DNA of 64,000 nt, taken from Symsagittifera roscoffensis (taxonomy: Eukaryota; Xenacoelomorpha; Acoela; Convolutidae). Below the pieces are notes generated by a model. It was not told where the DNA came from, did no database searches, and worked only from the letters and a program-made list of their open reading frames with translations. Each line of letters opens with the position of its first letter. The first letter of the stretch is position 1. Below are positions 34,176-47,079 of this stretch, piece by piece. Position numbers and translations under genes: made by a program. The stretch is from positions 56,398,061 to 56,462,060 of the forward strand of contig NC_087069.1 of assembly GCF_963678635.1 (NCBI RefSeq), written 5' to 3'.

Positions 34176-35835
34176 TACAATCTACATGATATTTATAGAA
34201 CTAACAACCAGACTGTGTTGTCGTGTATGTTCTCTTTTCCGCACAGTTAAGCAGACATCCTTGAATGAATTGAATTGAACTTATTCATCTGTGTTTTTGG
34301 TTATTCGCGCATATCTTATACTTACCATAGTTAACCATCTACCATTCAGTTTCACAATACGTTCCATGCAATTTGCCCTGTTAGATTTATTTCAGATTTG
34401 AGACTTCGTTGGATTGGGTTTTTTTATCAGTCTTTCGCATTTTTCCATTTCTTTTTACCCTGGCACAGATTGATATTATTACTCGTTGTTGACTTCATTC
34501 GGACTTTAGATCTAACAAAAGTGAACATGTTTTGGATTGACATTATGAATATTCATTGAATCAATTCCCATTTTTCCTATCTTCCCATTTGTTCAGATGC
34601 TTTGCGTTGCCCTTCAGTTTCCAAGTAGTGCTTGTTCGAGTTCAGTTGTCTCAAGCAGAAAGTAGTAAGAAGCAGAAGTGTTTGTGCTGTTAGATCCAAT
34701 TGCAGCTGAAAGGGTAAGCTAAGCGAACAGGCAGAATAGTATTCGCTTATCACTTGCTGTCAATATAATACATGACTTGGCAAACTGGTGTTTCATTCTA
34801 CCATTCAAGTTCCTTCTCTATTAAATTAATTCTGAAGCATCTGACAAGATTATACTGTAATTGTGATTGTTGTTTGTTATGTGACAGTATATTGATGTGA
34901 TTAAAACGGGTGTGTTATATCATTATTAACAACTTGACGCTTTTTCATCTCAAATTGATTACTCAACCATTTCTTTTCACTTTTTTTGCCACCGTCGTCT
35001 AATTTATTTTGTCTTTCGTACTTTTTGTCTTGCACATATACGATTATTTATTAGCTGCTGTTTTTGCACCAAAATGTAACAACTACATATAGCTCTAACT
35101 AAAGCAAGCATCAACCTACAAGCATTAATAGAACACTTTTTGTGGCAGTCGCAGTCCACTTATTTTCGTCTATTTGGCGTCAAAGCTTCCATTATCGTCA
35201 ATAATCAGCAAGTTACCAGGTACATTTTTAATTTATTTAGAGTTTCAGTGTCGGTGAAAGAATTGCTTTTATTGAACAGACTTTCTGAAAGAGTGGGACG
35301 GAACTATGGCTCACTCAAAACATGTGTGGTATCATAGTGAACATATCTGCATGATTTTTTGCAGTGTTGAGAAAAACACGTTTTGCAGAAGTGTCTCGAA
35401 TTGTTGAGAAAGGTTTTAGTCTTAAATGTCATTGGTAGTGTTCATTGAATGTTCACTGATTGTGCAATTAGTAAGTCTGGCTTTCAGAACACCTTTAAGT
35501 TTGTTTCACTATTTCGGTTGTCCGTCTTCCGATGCTCACTTAATGTTAGCTGAGCTTAAAATAAGCTCTTCGTTACAAACTTGGAATCCGCTCGAACAAT
35601 CTCAAACAATTAACCTGAATGATCTTACATATTTCTCAAATAGAGTTGTCATTAGATTATTTTCAGTGTTTTTAACCTTTTGGCCCAAAATTGGTCTCGC
35701 CTTGTTCAAACTATGCTTCCGTTACATTAAATTTCAACCAGCCAGATTTGTGTGTTTTTTTTTCTGTTGTCATATCTCGAATTAGGCGAATTTCGGCGGA
35801 GTAAAACAGAAGACAACTTCCGCTGGCTGTTTTTC
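34176..35835. other. Unassigned intronic sequence, low in repeats
   Basis: Nothing is recognised in 34176-35835. Open frames at 35140-35337 and 35426-35785 carry no domain I know. Confidence 0.45.
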
Positions 35836-36310
35836 AAAATTTATTCAATTACTTTTTTTGCCCAACAAATGATACAGAACTAACTATTAAACAGTCAAGT
35901 CGAAATAATTTTTGAAAAATTGTAGAAAAGTAGTGTATCTATATATATCGAAGGCCCCCTTAGAACAAATTTAGGGTCTGTCACCAAAATGGATGTCTCA
36001 AAATAGTACGAATGGGGGACGGCTGAAGATTTGAATGATTGGTTTTGACCATTGCACTCAATACTCAATTTATTCTTCTCGATGACTTTCGTTTCTCGTC
36101 TGAAGCTCTGTCAGCCTGTATCGTGCTAGGTTTCATAACTTCTGTTTTTATAGTTGTGTGATTTGTAATTATGGCTAAATGCGCGATGTTACTTTCTAAG
36201 ATACGAAGAAAAAATCTGTTCACTGTAGCTATTTTTTAGTAGACTCCTATATAGGTCGTGATGAGTTTTTTTAAAGTTTTTTTTCCAGGAATAGTCTTAG
36301 AATTAGCTTA
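35836..36310 (+). repeat. Family D fragment
   Basis: AGAACAAATTTAGGGTCTGT (about 35964) and the following CACCAAAATGGATGTCTCAA match 36968, 39354 and 43479 closely. The terminal hairpin preceding it in the other copies is mutated here to CGAAGGCCCCC. Confidence 0.8.
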
Positions 36311-38879
36311 CCAAAAAGTAGCGGATAAAGGGGACATTTTAATGTGCTACTGGGAAAGAAGGAACACAACACAGAATCGCAATGCAATGCAACCGCCGGA
36401 GGGTAGAAAAAAAGAGAACAATTTAGAACGATTACAGAAGGCTACTTAGCTAGTCTGTGATTTACTAAGCACCACTTATTTTACAAATATTGATCTACTC
36501 TTCCTGAAAAAATTGTCGGTAAGTTTTAAAAATACAATCAATTGTTTCCAAGCTTTCTAAATCAATGATTTCAACTACTTTTCTACAATTTTTCAAAAAT
36601 TATTTCGACCTGACTGTTTAGTTGTTAGTCAGGTCCATTTTAACCAATCAATGATTTCAACTACTTTTCTACAATTTTTCAAAAATTATTTCGACCTGAC
36701 TGTTTAGTTGTTAGTTCTGTATCATTTGTTGGGCAAAAATAGTTGCAGCTTCCACATACTGCTTATGCTTTTAACCTTTGTCGACGGGAAACGATCGTCG
36801 CGCTTATTAAGGGTACTAGACATGATATAGTTTTTTGCCTAAGTTTCTTCACAGAGTGACCATTTTAACCAATATTGGCAAACTCACCCTGTTTAATCTG
36901 GTGTCAATAAACGTAGTGAAAAGTCGTGTGGTGAAAAATATTATATTATGGCGCCGAAGGCGCCCTTAGAACAAATTTAGGGTCTGTCACCAAAGTGGAT
37001 GTCTCAAAATAGTACGAACGGGGGACGGCTGAAGATTTAAGTGATTGGTTTTGACCATTGCACTCAATACTCAATTTATTCTTCTCGATGACTTTCGTTT
37101 CTCGTCTGAAGCTCTGTCAACCTGTATCCTGCTAGGTTACAGAACTTCTGTTTTTATAGTTGTGTGATTTGTAATTGTGGCTAAACGCGCGATGTTACTT
37201 TCTAAGATACGAAAAAAAAATCTGTTCATTGTAGCTTTTTTTAAGTAGACTCCTATATAGCTTTTAAGTTAACTTTTGCGCTGTTGACTTTTTTAAGTTC
37301 AGTTCTTTTCTTTTGTGTTTGTCAAGTGTAAAGGTCACGAAAAATGTGATCGACATCTAGATTCGAAGATGGATATCAATTGTCAGATATTCCAGCGAAA
37401 AAAAATCCCCGATTGATATAGTTTTCTCAAATTGAGTTAGTTTTTATCAACAATAAACTGAATCATAAATCGTTCTAGAAATTCAGACAGCTTTAAGGCT
37501 ATCTTTTTTCTTCGAATTTGCGTTCATTGGCTCTTTTCCAAGTGTAAGTTTGCTGTTGTTTTTGAGAATTTCTATACGATTTACCAAAAACTTTACAATT
37601 CACTTTTGCCATTATTTGTTCCTAGAAATTGTAATTTTACCAGCCCTGATTTCGCCGAATTTCCGTTTTTTAATTTTCTTTGCTGAGAAGTTAATTCGTT
37701 ATAATTGGTTTTGGCTGATGTTATTTTTGGCTTATAAACCTTGTTTTGCGCCATTTGAATGTTTTTTTTTCGAATAAAAAATTATGTTTTTTTATTGTGT
37801 TCGATGAATGGAGCATTTACCCACGTAATTATGGATATAGTGCTTTTTAACGCTGCCGATTATGTTCTTAACTTGTATGGTAAATTAAATTCTTTCCATC
37901 AATTTGCATGGTTTTTATTGATATCTTGATTGTTGAATGGTTTGGGTTTTTGTTCCTTCTTTGGTAACGAAAGTAACGGAATATTTGTGCTCGGGGTGGT
38001 TTTTTGTTTCTTCAGACTAACTTCGACTTTTTAACAAGAAGTTTTGACGGAATTTTAATATATCTGCCGAAAGATGTTATCTTGAGTTCAGCTTTGAAAA
38101 TATATTTAACCTGTGATCATTTTTCATGGCGCACAACAGACAATTTGGCCAAAGAAGTTCCAGCCAATTTGAAATTCAGCCAAAAGTATACTGACAACTC
38201 AGCTTGAGATAATTCAGCCAGTTTCACAAAACGCTAGCTTTGAAAGAAAAAAAGCGGTCACTATTATTGGCTGAATTGACCGGATACTTTTGGCTGAAAT
38301 GTCTAGATTGCAAATAAGCTGAATTTTTGTTGGTCGAATTGTCTGGACGCGATGTTTCATAAAGTTACGAGGGTTTAAAGATATGGGTAATTTGGGACTA
38401 TTAACGAGCGATGTATTTTACTCTGTTAACGCATAAACGGAGGTTAAATGGACGGAAATAGGCAATTTGTCGTAATTTCTACGTTACTAAGAGCTAAATC
38501 TATAACTTTGTACTTTATATTGCTTGTGGGGTGATGATTTTAAAAAAACTCAAAATTTATATAGTTTTTTTGCTCTTAAAATTGATCATTTTTTTAAAGT
38601 GAACACTGCTTCATAGACATTAAAAGACAGACGGTACTTTCTGGGCTTTGCCCTGATACGAGCAGACTTGTTTTTACTTAGTTGCTATATCGTTTCATTT
38701 TTGGTCCGGTTGCAATGGTGTGTTTGTGATATTGCAGCGGGTTGTGAGAAAGTTGGGTGGTGCGCTCTGAGTCTTAAGTTCATTTCAAACTCATGTGCTA
38801 TAAAGAAGGTAATTTACGCTCTCCAATAACAAAAGACTAAACGGCGCGAAATAACTTCAGTGATTTCAAAACTTCGAAA
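36311..38879 (+). repeat. Repeat family D, copy 2
   Basis: It starts ACCAAAAAGTAGCGGATAAA and contains an 85-bp internal duplication (ATGATTTCAACTACTTTTCT at about 36564 and 36650). It also has GGCGCCGAAGGCGCC (about 36952), GAAGATGTTATCTTGAGTTC-like sequence, and an inverted pair CAGCCAAAAGTAT (38178) / ATACTTTTGGCTG (38284). Relative to copy 3 it lacks about 560 bp near 37594. The open frame 38004-38207 is repeated identically at 40949-41152, but only because the DNA is duplicated. Confidence 0.9.
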
Positions 38880-41826
38880 AAGAGAACAATTTAGAACGAT
38901 TACAGAAGGCTACTTAGCTAGTCTGTGATTTACTAAGCACCACTTATTTTACAAATATTGATCTACTCTTCCTGAAAAAATTGTCGGTAAGTTTTAAAAA
39001 TACAATCAATTGTTTCCAAGCTTTCTAAATCAATGATTTCAACTACTTTTCTACAATTTTTCAAAAATTATTTCGACCTGACTGTTTAGTTGTTAGTTCT
39101 GTATCATTTGTTGGGCAAAAATAGTTGCAGCTTCCACATACTGCTTATGCTTTTAACCTTTGTCGACGGGAAACGATCGTCGCGCTTACTAAGGGTACTA
39201 GACATGATATAGTTTTTTGCCTAAGTTTCTTCACAGAGTGACCATTTTAACCAATATTGGCAAACTCACCCTGTTTAATCTGGTGTCAATAAACGTAGTG
39301 AAAAGTCGTGTGGTGAAAAATATTATATTATGGCGCCGAAGGCGCCCTTAGAACAAATTTAGGGTCTGTCACCAAAGTGGATGTCTCAAAATAGTACGAA
39401 CGGGGGACGGCTGAAGATTTAAGTGATTGGTTTTGACCATTGCACTCAATACTCAATTTATTCTTCTCGATGACTTTCGTTTCTCGTCTGAAGCTCTGTC
39501 AACCTGTATCCTGCTAGGTTACAGAACTTCTGTTTTTATAGTTGTGTGATTTGTAATTGTGGCTAAACGCGCGATGTTACTTTCTAAGATACGAAAAAAA
39601 AATCTGTTCATTGTAGCTTTTTTTAAGTAGACTCCTATATAGCTTTTAAGTTAACTTTTGCGCTGTTGACTTTTTTAAGTTCAGTTCTTTTCTTTTGTGT
39701 TTGTCAAGTGTAAAGGTCACGAAAAATGTGATCGACATCTAGATTCGAAGATGGATATCAATTGTCAGATATTCCAGCGAAAAAAAATCCCCGATTGATA
39801 TAGTTTTCTCAAATTGAGTTAGTTTTTATCAACAATAAACTGAATCATAAATCGTTCTAGAAATTCAGACAGCTTTAAGGCTATCTTTTTTCTTCGAATT
39901 TGCGTTCATTGGCTCTTTTCCAAGTGTAAGTTTGCTGTTGTTTTTGAGAATTTCTATACGATTTACCAAAAAATGACTGTTTTTATCGCGAAAAAGCGTT
40001 TACTCATTTTTGTTCTTTCTTAGTGTCAGTTTTTTGTCATTTTGAACCAGATTCTCAATTCTGTGTGAATGGGTGCTTTTCTTGTGCTTGCATGCTCAAA
40101 GCTTTTTCGATCACAGAAAAAAAAATTAGGAGTGAGGCAATTATTTTGGAATTTTCGTTTTCTTGCGTTTAATCCATTTCCCCTTAGTTATAAGAAAGAA
40201 TTAAATGCAGTTTCAGGACATTCAAATTCTTCCCGATACTTATGAATTAAGTTTTTGCTTCATTTTTGGGCCTTCTTTTGAGTCATTGTTTTGAATGAAA
40301 TTGCACGTTGTTTAAAGATTCGATGATCGTAGTTCAGTCTCTTATATAGTTCGCGATAATTTTTGTTGTTTTTTGCCGGAAAATCGACTCTTTTGCGTTC
40401 AATGACTCTTTTTCGAGCGTCTGTTGGTGGTTTGTTTTTATATATAAAGAGCCAGAACCTGTTTTTTGTAACATTTTTCATCAGATCAAAAATTATCTGC
40501 TGATTGTTTGTCTGCTTACATTTCGTTATCTTAATCGACACAGTCACTTTTGCCATTATTTGTTCCTAGAAATTGTAATTTTACCAGCCCTGATTTCGCC
40601 GAATTTCCGTTTTTTAATTTTCTTTGCTGAGAAGATAATTCGTTATAATTGGTTTTGGCTGATGTTATTTTTGGCTTATAAACCTTGTTTTGCGCCATTT
40701 GAATGTTTTTTTTTTCGAATAAAAAATTATGTTTTTTTATTGTGTTCGATGAATGGAGCATTTACCCACGTAATTATGGATATAGTGCTTTTTAACGCTG
40801 CCGATTATGTTCTTAACTTGTATGGTAAATTAAATTCTTTCCATCAATTTGCATGGTTTTTATTGATATCTTGATTGTTGAATGGTTTGGGTTTTTGTTC
40901 CTTCTTTGGTAACGAAAGTAACGGAATATTTGTGCTCGGGGTGGTTTTTTGTTTCTTCAGACTAACTTCGACTTTTTAACAAGAAGTTTTGACGGAATTT
41001 TAATATATCTGCCGAAAGATGTTATCTTGAGTTCAGCTTTGAAAATATATTTAACCTGTGATCATTTTTCATGGCGCACAACAGACAATTTGGCCAAAGA
41101 AGTTCCAGCCAATTTGAAATTCAGCCAAAAGTATACTGACAACTCAGCTTGAGATAATTCAGCCAGTTTCACAAAACGCTAGCTTTGAAAGAAAAAAAGC
41201 GGTCACTATTATTGGCTGAATTGACCGGATACTTTTGGCTGAAATGTCTAGATTGCAAATAAGCTGAATTTTTGTTGGTCGAATTGTCTGGACGCGATGT
41301 TTCATAAAGTTACGAGGGTTTAAAGATATGGGTAATTTGGGACTATTAACGAGCGATGTATTTTACTCTGTTAACGCATAAACGGAGGTTAAATGGACGG
41401 AAATAGGCAATTTGTCGTAATTTCTACGTTACTAAGAGCTAAATCTATAACTTTGTACTTTATATTGCTTGTGGGGTGATGATTTTAAAAAAACTCAAAA
41501 TTTATATAGTTTTTTTGCTCTTAAAATTGATCATTTTTTTAAAGTGAACACTGCTTCATAGACATTAAAAGACAGACGGTACTTTCTGGGCTTTGCCCTG
41601 ATACGAGCAGACTTGTTTTTACTTAGTTGCTATATCGTTTCATTTTTGGTCCGGTTGCAATGGTGTGTTTGTGATATTGCAGCGGGTTGTGAGAAAGTTG
41701 GGTGGTGCGCTCTGAGTCTTAAGTTCATTTCAAACTCATGTGCTATAAAGAAGGTAATTTACGCTCTCCAATAACAAAAGACTAAACGGCGCGAAATAAC
41801 TTCAGTGATTTCAAAACTTCGAAAAT
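38880..41826 (+). repeat. Repeat family D, copy 3 (tandem to copy 2)
   Basis: It begins AGAGAACAATTTAGAACGAT directly after the truncated end of copy 2, at a GAAAA shared by both. 40551-41826 equals 37606-38879 at offset 2945. 39973-40545 is extra compared with copy 2 but is also present in copy 4, so copy 2 is the deleted one. Confidence 0.92.
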
Positions 41827-42905
41827 CGATAAGAAATGTTACTTTTTGATTAGTTGCCTAGAGTTGGGTGAGTTGATTTCTCAAAGAATTAAGAATCAGA
41901 AAAACTTGGTCATGATTGGTTAGTTCACTTTTTAGCCTCTCAAATAATGCTATATCAAGCAGCATCTAAACATCGTGCTTGGTTCAATTGCCAACAGAGC
42001 ACAATTTAGAGAGAATTTTTATTTAATGAAAACAAAACACTTGATCCAAGTAATAGCTGAAAATGAGGCCTTGAATTGATTTGAGTTATCATTACCCTTG
42101 TGATCGGCAAGGGTGTTGCAACCGGGTTGTACATTTTTTCCCCGGGTGGTTTATTGTTATGCTTTTATGTGTTTCAGAACGGATGGGTCGTAAAAACTTT
42201 TAATGAAGCTCAATTTCTTATGAGAAAAGTTTTCTCGGCTCAACAGGGGTCAACTCATATTCGGTAGTCTTTGTTTCCGCTCGGTAATTGTTTCCAAATG
42301 CTTTTCAAGCTGTTTATGAACATAATCCAATACAACCATGAAATTTTCGTCTGTGTATTTCGAATTTTTTCGAGCAATTTTGTAGACTTTAGTTTTTTTA
42401 TTAAAATGTCTGTTTTTCTATTCACTATATCATACCGCCTTGGTTTTAATTGTATCGCAATTGTTGCCAAGCTCTGTTTCTCTTCTCTATTGATTATGGT
42501 TAAGATATGTTTAAGTAGCCTTAAAAAACTCGATCAATCTTTTGTGCAACCGGTTGCTACATGTTTTTTAAATGAGAGGAAAGGCACTGTAGATTGTATC
42601 TTAAAATGAATGTTTTAAATGGGCATACTAATCGACACATTTAATAATAGGCCGGTTAGTGGATAAAAAGGTTAAATAGAATGCTTTTGTCTGAATGTGG
42701 AACGAGTGAAATGAGTGAAAATGGAGGAAAAAACGCTTTTAATTCCCTGAAAATGATATATTATATATGCCTCTTCTTTTTATCCCAAGTAAGACCGAGA
42801 GCAACACCATTTGCTAATAACCAACACAGCACACACAAACACACAATGCACGATATATACAAACTGCTACCACCGAAATCGATGCATATTACTGCATCAT
42901 TCTAG
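41827..42905 (+). repeat. Family D continuation, right part
   Basis: This continues copy 3. GGCTCAACAGGGGTCAAC (42238) resembles 29269 in the older copy. An open frame (42271-42609) and its antisense have no recognisable product. A (CA)-like stretch lies at 42828-42850. Confidence 0.5.
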
Positions 42906-44600
42906 TACCAAAAAGTAGCGGATAAAGGGGACATTTTAATGTGCTACTGGGAAAGAAGGAACACAACACAGAATCGCAATGCAATGCAACCGCCGGAGGG
43001 TAGAAAAAAAGAGAACAATTTAGAACGATTACAGAAGGCTACTTAGCTAGTCTGTGATTTACTAAGCACCACTTATTTTACAAATATTGATCTACTCTTC
43101 CTGAAAAAATTGTCGGTAAGTTTTAAAAATACAATCAATTGTTTCCAAGCTTTCTAAATCAATGATTTCAACTACTTTTCTACAATTTTTCAAGAATTAT
43201 TTCGACCTGACTGTTTAGTTGTTAGTTCTGTATCATTTGTTGGGCAAAAATAGTTGCAGCTTCCACATACTGCTTATGCTTTTAACCTTTGTCGACGGGA
43301 AACGATCGTCGCGCTTACTAAGGGTACTAGACATGATATAGTTTTTTGCCTAAGTTTCTTCACAGAGTGACCATTTTAACCAATATTGGCAAACTCACCC
43401 TGTTTAATCTGGTGTCAATAAACGTAGTGAAAAGTCGTGTGGTGAAAAATATTATATTATGGCGCCGAAGGCGCCCTTAGAACAAATTTAGGGTCTGTCA
43501 CCAAAGTGGATGTCTCAAAATAGTACGAACGGGGGACGGCTGAAGATTTAAGTGATTGGTTTTGACCATTGCACTCAATACTCAATTTATTCTTCTCGAT
43601 GACTTTCGTTTCTCGTCTGAAGCTCTGTCAACCTGTATCCTGCTAGGTTACAGAACTTCTGTTTTTATAGTTGTGTGATTTGTAATTGTGGCTAAACGCG
43701 CGATGTTACTTTCTAAGATACGAAAAAAAAATCTGTTCATTGTAGCTTTTTTTAAGTAGACTCCTATATAGCTTTTAAGTTAACTTTTGCGCTGTTGACT
43801 TTTTTAAGTTCAGTTCTTTTCTTTTGTGTTTGTCAAGTGTAAAGGTCACGAAAAATGTGATCGACATCTAGATTCGAAGATGGATATCAATTGTCAGATA
43901 TTCCAGCGAAAAAAAATCCCCGATTGATATAGTTTTCTCAAATTGAGTTAGTTTTTATCAACAATAAACTGAATCATAAATCGTTCTAGAAATTCAGACA
44001 GCTTTAAGGCTATCGTTTTTCTTCGAAATTCGATAGTTGACCTTTTTAAAAAATAAGCCAGTTTTTTTTCTGTTAATTTGCGTTCATTGGCTCTTTTCCA
44101 AGTGTAAGTTACCAAAAATGGCTGTTTTTATCGCGAAAAAGCGTTTACTCATTTTTGTTCTTTCTTAGTGTCAGTTTTTTGTCATTTGGAACGAGATTCT
44201 CAATTTTGTGTGAATGGGTGCTTTTCTTGTGCTTGCATGCTAAAAACTTTCCGATCACAGAAAAAAATTTAGGAGTGAGGCAATTATTTTGGAATTTTCG
44301 TTTTCTTGCGTTGAATTCATTTCCCCTTAGTTATAAGAAAGAATTAAATGCAGTTTCAGGACATTCAAATTCTTCCCGATACTTATGAATTAAGTTTTTC
44401 AGTTCTAAAAATGTTTGCTTCATTTTTGGGCCTTCTTTTGAGTCATTGTTTTGAATGAAATTGCACGTTGTTTTAAGAGTCGATGAACGTAGTTCAGTCT
44501 CTTATATAGTTCGCGATAATTTTTGTTGTTTTTTTGCCGGAAAATCGACTCTTTTGCGTTCAATGACTCTTTTTCGAGCGTCTGTTGGCGGTTTGTTTTT
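42906..44600 (+). repeat. Repeat family D, copy 4 (5' part)
   Basis: It restarts TACCAAAAAGTAGCGGATAA, follows copies 2 and 3 to about 44000, then diverges with a short rearrangement (44020-44110) and includes the block missing from copy 2. It is cut off by a family 2 element at 44607. Confidence 0.9.
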
Positions 44601-44606
44601 ATTACG

Positions 44607-45585
44607 CCTGCGATAAGCAAGCGTTATTAAACTGGAATATAGACTTTTTTCGGGTTAATACTAGTTTAGCAAAATAGTTGAATCACTTTTTTCACTTCTG
44701 TTCTTCTTCTCTTCCTTTCTGTTTTTTTTACCTTCTCTACATGTTCCAGGTTGCTTCCCTTTGGACTGGAGGTAAAGAAGTTGCCTTTGTACCCTAAGGT
44801 CTGGGGTTCAAGTCGTGGCCGGATCTTGTTTTTTTTTCAGTATCAAGGAAATTGATAAAAAAAAGTTCCGAGAAAAATGAATTGTTGTTTTTTGGTTTGT
44901 TCGCTCAGGTTTTGTCGGCTAAATTTCCTGAACGGATTTCGCTTGTGCGGTACACACCTTTTATTGTAGTTGCAAGTGCTAGTGTTGTTCTTTCTAGTTT
45001 CAAGAGGGACTTGAAATATTTTTAATTTTTTTTTTCATAAAATCTTTTTTTTTCGGTCAGTTGGTGTCTGCTCGAAGATGGTCAGCTTAACATCTCTCAT
45101 TTGTTTTTGATGCAAGCAGCTTTCATTGTAGTTGGAAGTGCAAGTGCTGTTCATTCTTGTTTCAAGGGGGACTTGAAAGATGAAAAAAATCATACAAATT
45201 TTTTTTGGTTCAAGTGGTTTCAGCTCAAAGATTGTTGGCTTAGTTGCCACATCACTGATTTTTCTTTGCTGTAAACACCTTTCATTGTAATTGCAATTGT
45301 TGTTTAAGGTGGGACGTTGAACTTTTTTCATAAAATTGTATTTTTTTGGTTGAACTTGTGTCTGCTAAATGATTATCGGCTTTGTCTCTTTTCGTAAATT
45401 TTGTTCCATTGTTGCTGATTTAAAGTTCAAGTTTCTGGCATGTTTGCCTGGAGTTAATGCCTATCGAGACATATGAAAGTTTGTTTGACATAGTTTCTTT
45501 TCAAAAGTTTTATTTTTTGGCTGTTTAAATGTTTATTTAATGTTAGTATTGTATCACAAGTGGTGCGAAGCCTCTGTGTCGTGCT
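44607..45585 (+). mobile_element. tRNA-headed long repeat (family 2), copy c
   Basis: The 5' hairpin is GCCTGCGATAAGCAAGC. The head has TTTGGACTGGAGGTAAAGAA and GGGGTTCAAGTCGTGGCC (box B-like, 44807). Three diverged sub-repeats of about 120 bp follow, each with a TTTCATTGTAGTTG..GTTGCC-type block (about 44958, 45120, 45286). It ends CACAAGTGGTGCGAAGCCTC (45557), where one arm of the terminal hairpin has been lost. Confidence 0.55.
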
Positions 45586-46272
45586 TCTCTTTGTTATCTC
45601 CACGCGAGGAACAGTTTTTGCGATAAGAAAAATGTTACAAGCGGCAGAGGCGGATCATTTCCATGATTTTTGCTAAATGTGGTCTTCAGCGGACTATTTT
45701 TAATCGAAATTTCGTTTTGGCTGACTTTTTCAAAACAAAATTTCGTTCGTTTCAAGTAAAAACAGAAGCATGTTGGTCGTCAGATCAGATCAGATGAGAG
45801 AAGTGGCTGAGAAGTGCAGTGATAGCACTCAAATGTTACTCGATGATAAATGAAGTGTCTTTGATGGTAGATTAAATACACGAATAATTGTCACCACATT
45901 CATTAAAATACAGCAGCTGCAATATATTTATTCTGTCTGTTTATTATTAAACTGAGTATTTTTCTTACGATTAAGCGCAAAAATGCCACATAACTCATAA
46001 AAATATTTATTATTTTATTATAAAACGACGATTTGCTCGTTTGACAAGCTAAAACATTTGGCAGAGCTGAAGGCATACTTTTGTTCATAGCCAGTTCATT
46101 TCAGTTGTAGGTGATGGGAAAGTTGTTTAATTATATTTGGATTTTGTGTGAGTATTCTGTTGATTGTTATCACTGCTCACAAAAATGTGTTTAAAAGTCT
46201 TATGCTAGTTGCAATTGCACTGGAGGGGGGTACAATGTGTTCTGATTGTGTCCTTGACTGTGTGTGGTTTAG
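45586..46272. other. End of intron 3, unassigned
   Basis: No repeat or gene was recognised. The acceptor for exon 4 is GACTGTGTGTGGTTTAG, with AG at 46271-46272. Confidence 0.5.
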
Positions 46273-46773
46273 AATGGGTAGACTTCCGTGCCCGAGTGAG
46301 ACGACAAGAGCGTGAAGGGGGACAATCTGACTCTCACCTACAGCCCACAACTCACACATCACCCCCACACAATACCACCTTTAGCAGCAGCAGCAGAAGC
46401 AAAGCGCCACCAGCAGAAGGGCTACACTCTCTGCACAGCCTGAACAACATCCACAGGAGCAGCCACCGCCACCTGCACCATAGTGATAACCAGCCAGAAT
46501 ACCCGCCTTCTTCTTCTTCTTCTCATTCGTATTCTGTCTCCTCCGATCTATCTCAGTCTGCTTCTGTACCCAGTTGTGCTTCCACAAGTGCTGCTGCAGT
46601 GAACTGTAGTGACCTCAGAAGTAATAATAAGAACACTGTCAATAGTAACAAAAGTGCCCCCCTTCAGCACTACAACAGTCATCCTCAACTACACCACACA
46701 TCCTCCACTCCCTCTTCTTCGCCTCCTTCGTCCCCTGTAGAAAATTGGCTCAGCGACCAATTCAACTTCTCAG
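46273..46773 (+). CDS. BAH-domain gene, exon 4: low-complexity Ser/His/Pro insertion
   Basis: This 501-nt exon enters and leaves in phase 1. It encodes EWVDFRARVRRQEREGG, then a long disordered region with Ser runs (SSSSSS-type), His/Gln/Asn-rich parts (NNIHRSSHRHLHHSDNQPEY) and STPSSSPPSSPVENW, ending LSDQFNFS. The frame stays open for the whole exon and codon content is GC-richer than its flanks. The donor is TTCTCAG|GTACAC. It is inserted between the KWYYR strand and the RELF strand of the BAH domain, where RERE has only about 20 residues. Because 501 is divisible by 3 and both phases are 1, skipping it would keep the frame. Function of the insertion is unknown. Confidence 0.87.
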
Positions 46774-46799
46774 GTACACACACCTATATAATTATTAAG

Positions 46800-47079
46800 G
46801 GCAATGAACGTAGTGAAGACGCTTATATAGGTCTTGGTATTTTAAAAAGTCTTTTCAGGTTTAGTTCATTTCCATTGTTAAAAGGAAGGCACACTCCACA
46901 ATCGAACAGCAAACTGTAAAGTTCACAAAAGTGGAATTTAATTATCCTATTTTCCAGCGAAATAAAACTTTTACCTATTGATCCAGTTTTCTCAAAAAAT
47001 AGTCAGTCATAAAAATATGTCTTAGAAATAATTTTTTTTTCAATTTTTCTGCTAGAATTTTTTTTTGCTAATAAATGTT
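46800..47079 (+). repeat. Family D 5'-like fragment
   Basis: AACGTAGTGAAGACGCTTATATAGG (quoted in part: GAACGTAGTGAAGACGC) and CATTTCCATTGTTAAAAGGA match pieces near 24160 and 25245. It precedes the family C copy, so the two may form one longer element. Confidence 0.45.

Noticed and set aside
38004-41152. Identical 67-codon proteins at 38004-38207 and 40949-41152
   Set aside because: Identity comes from recent DNA duplication (offset 2945); the peptide has no recognisable domain and the older family D copies do not keep the frame.
46209-46272. Using ATG 46209 as a start with a signal-like MQLHWRGVQCVLIVSLTVCG
   Set aside because: The sequence is the intron end (TGTGTGTGGTTTAG acceptor), and the phase-1 junction with exon 3 explains the open frame better.
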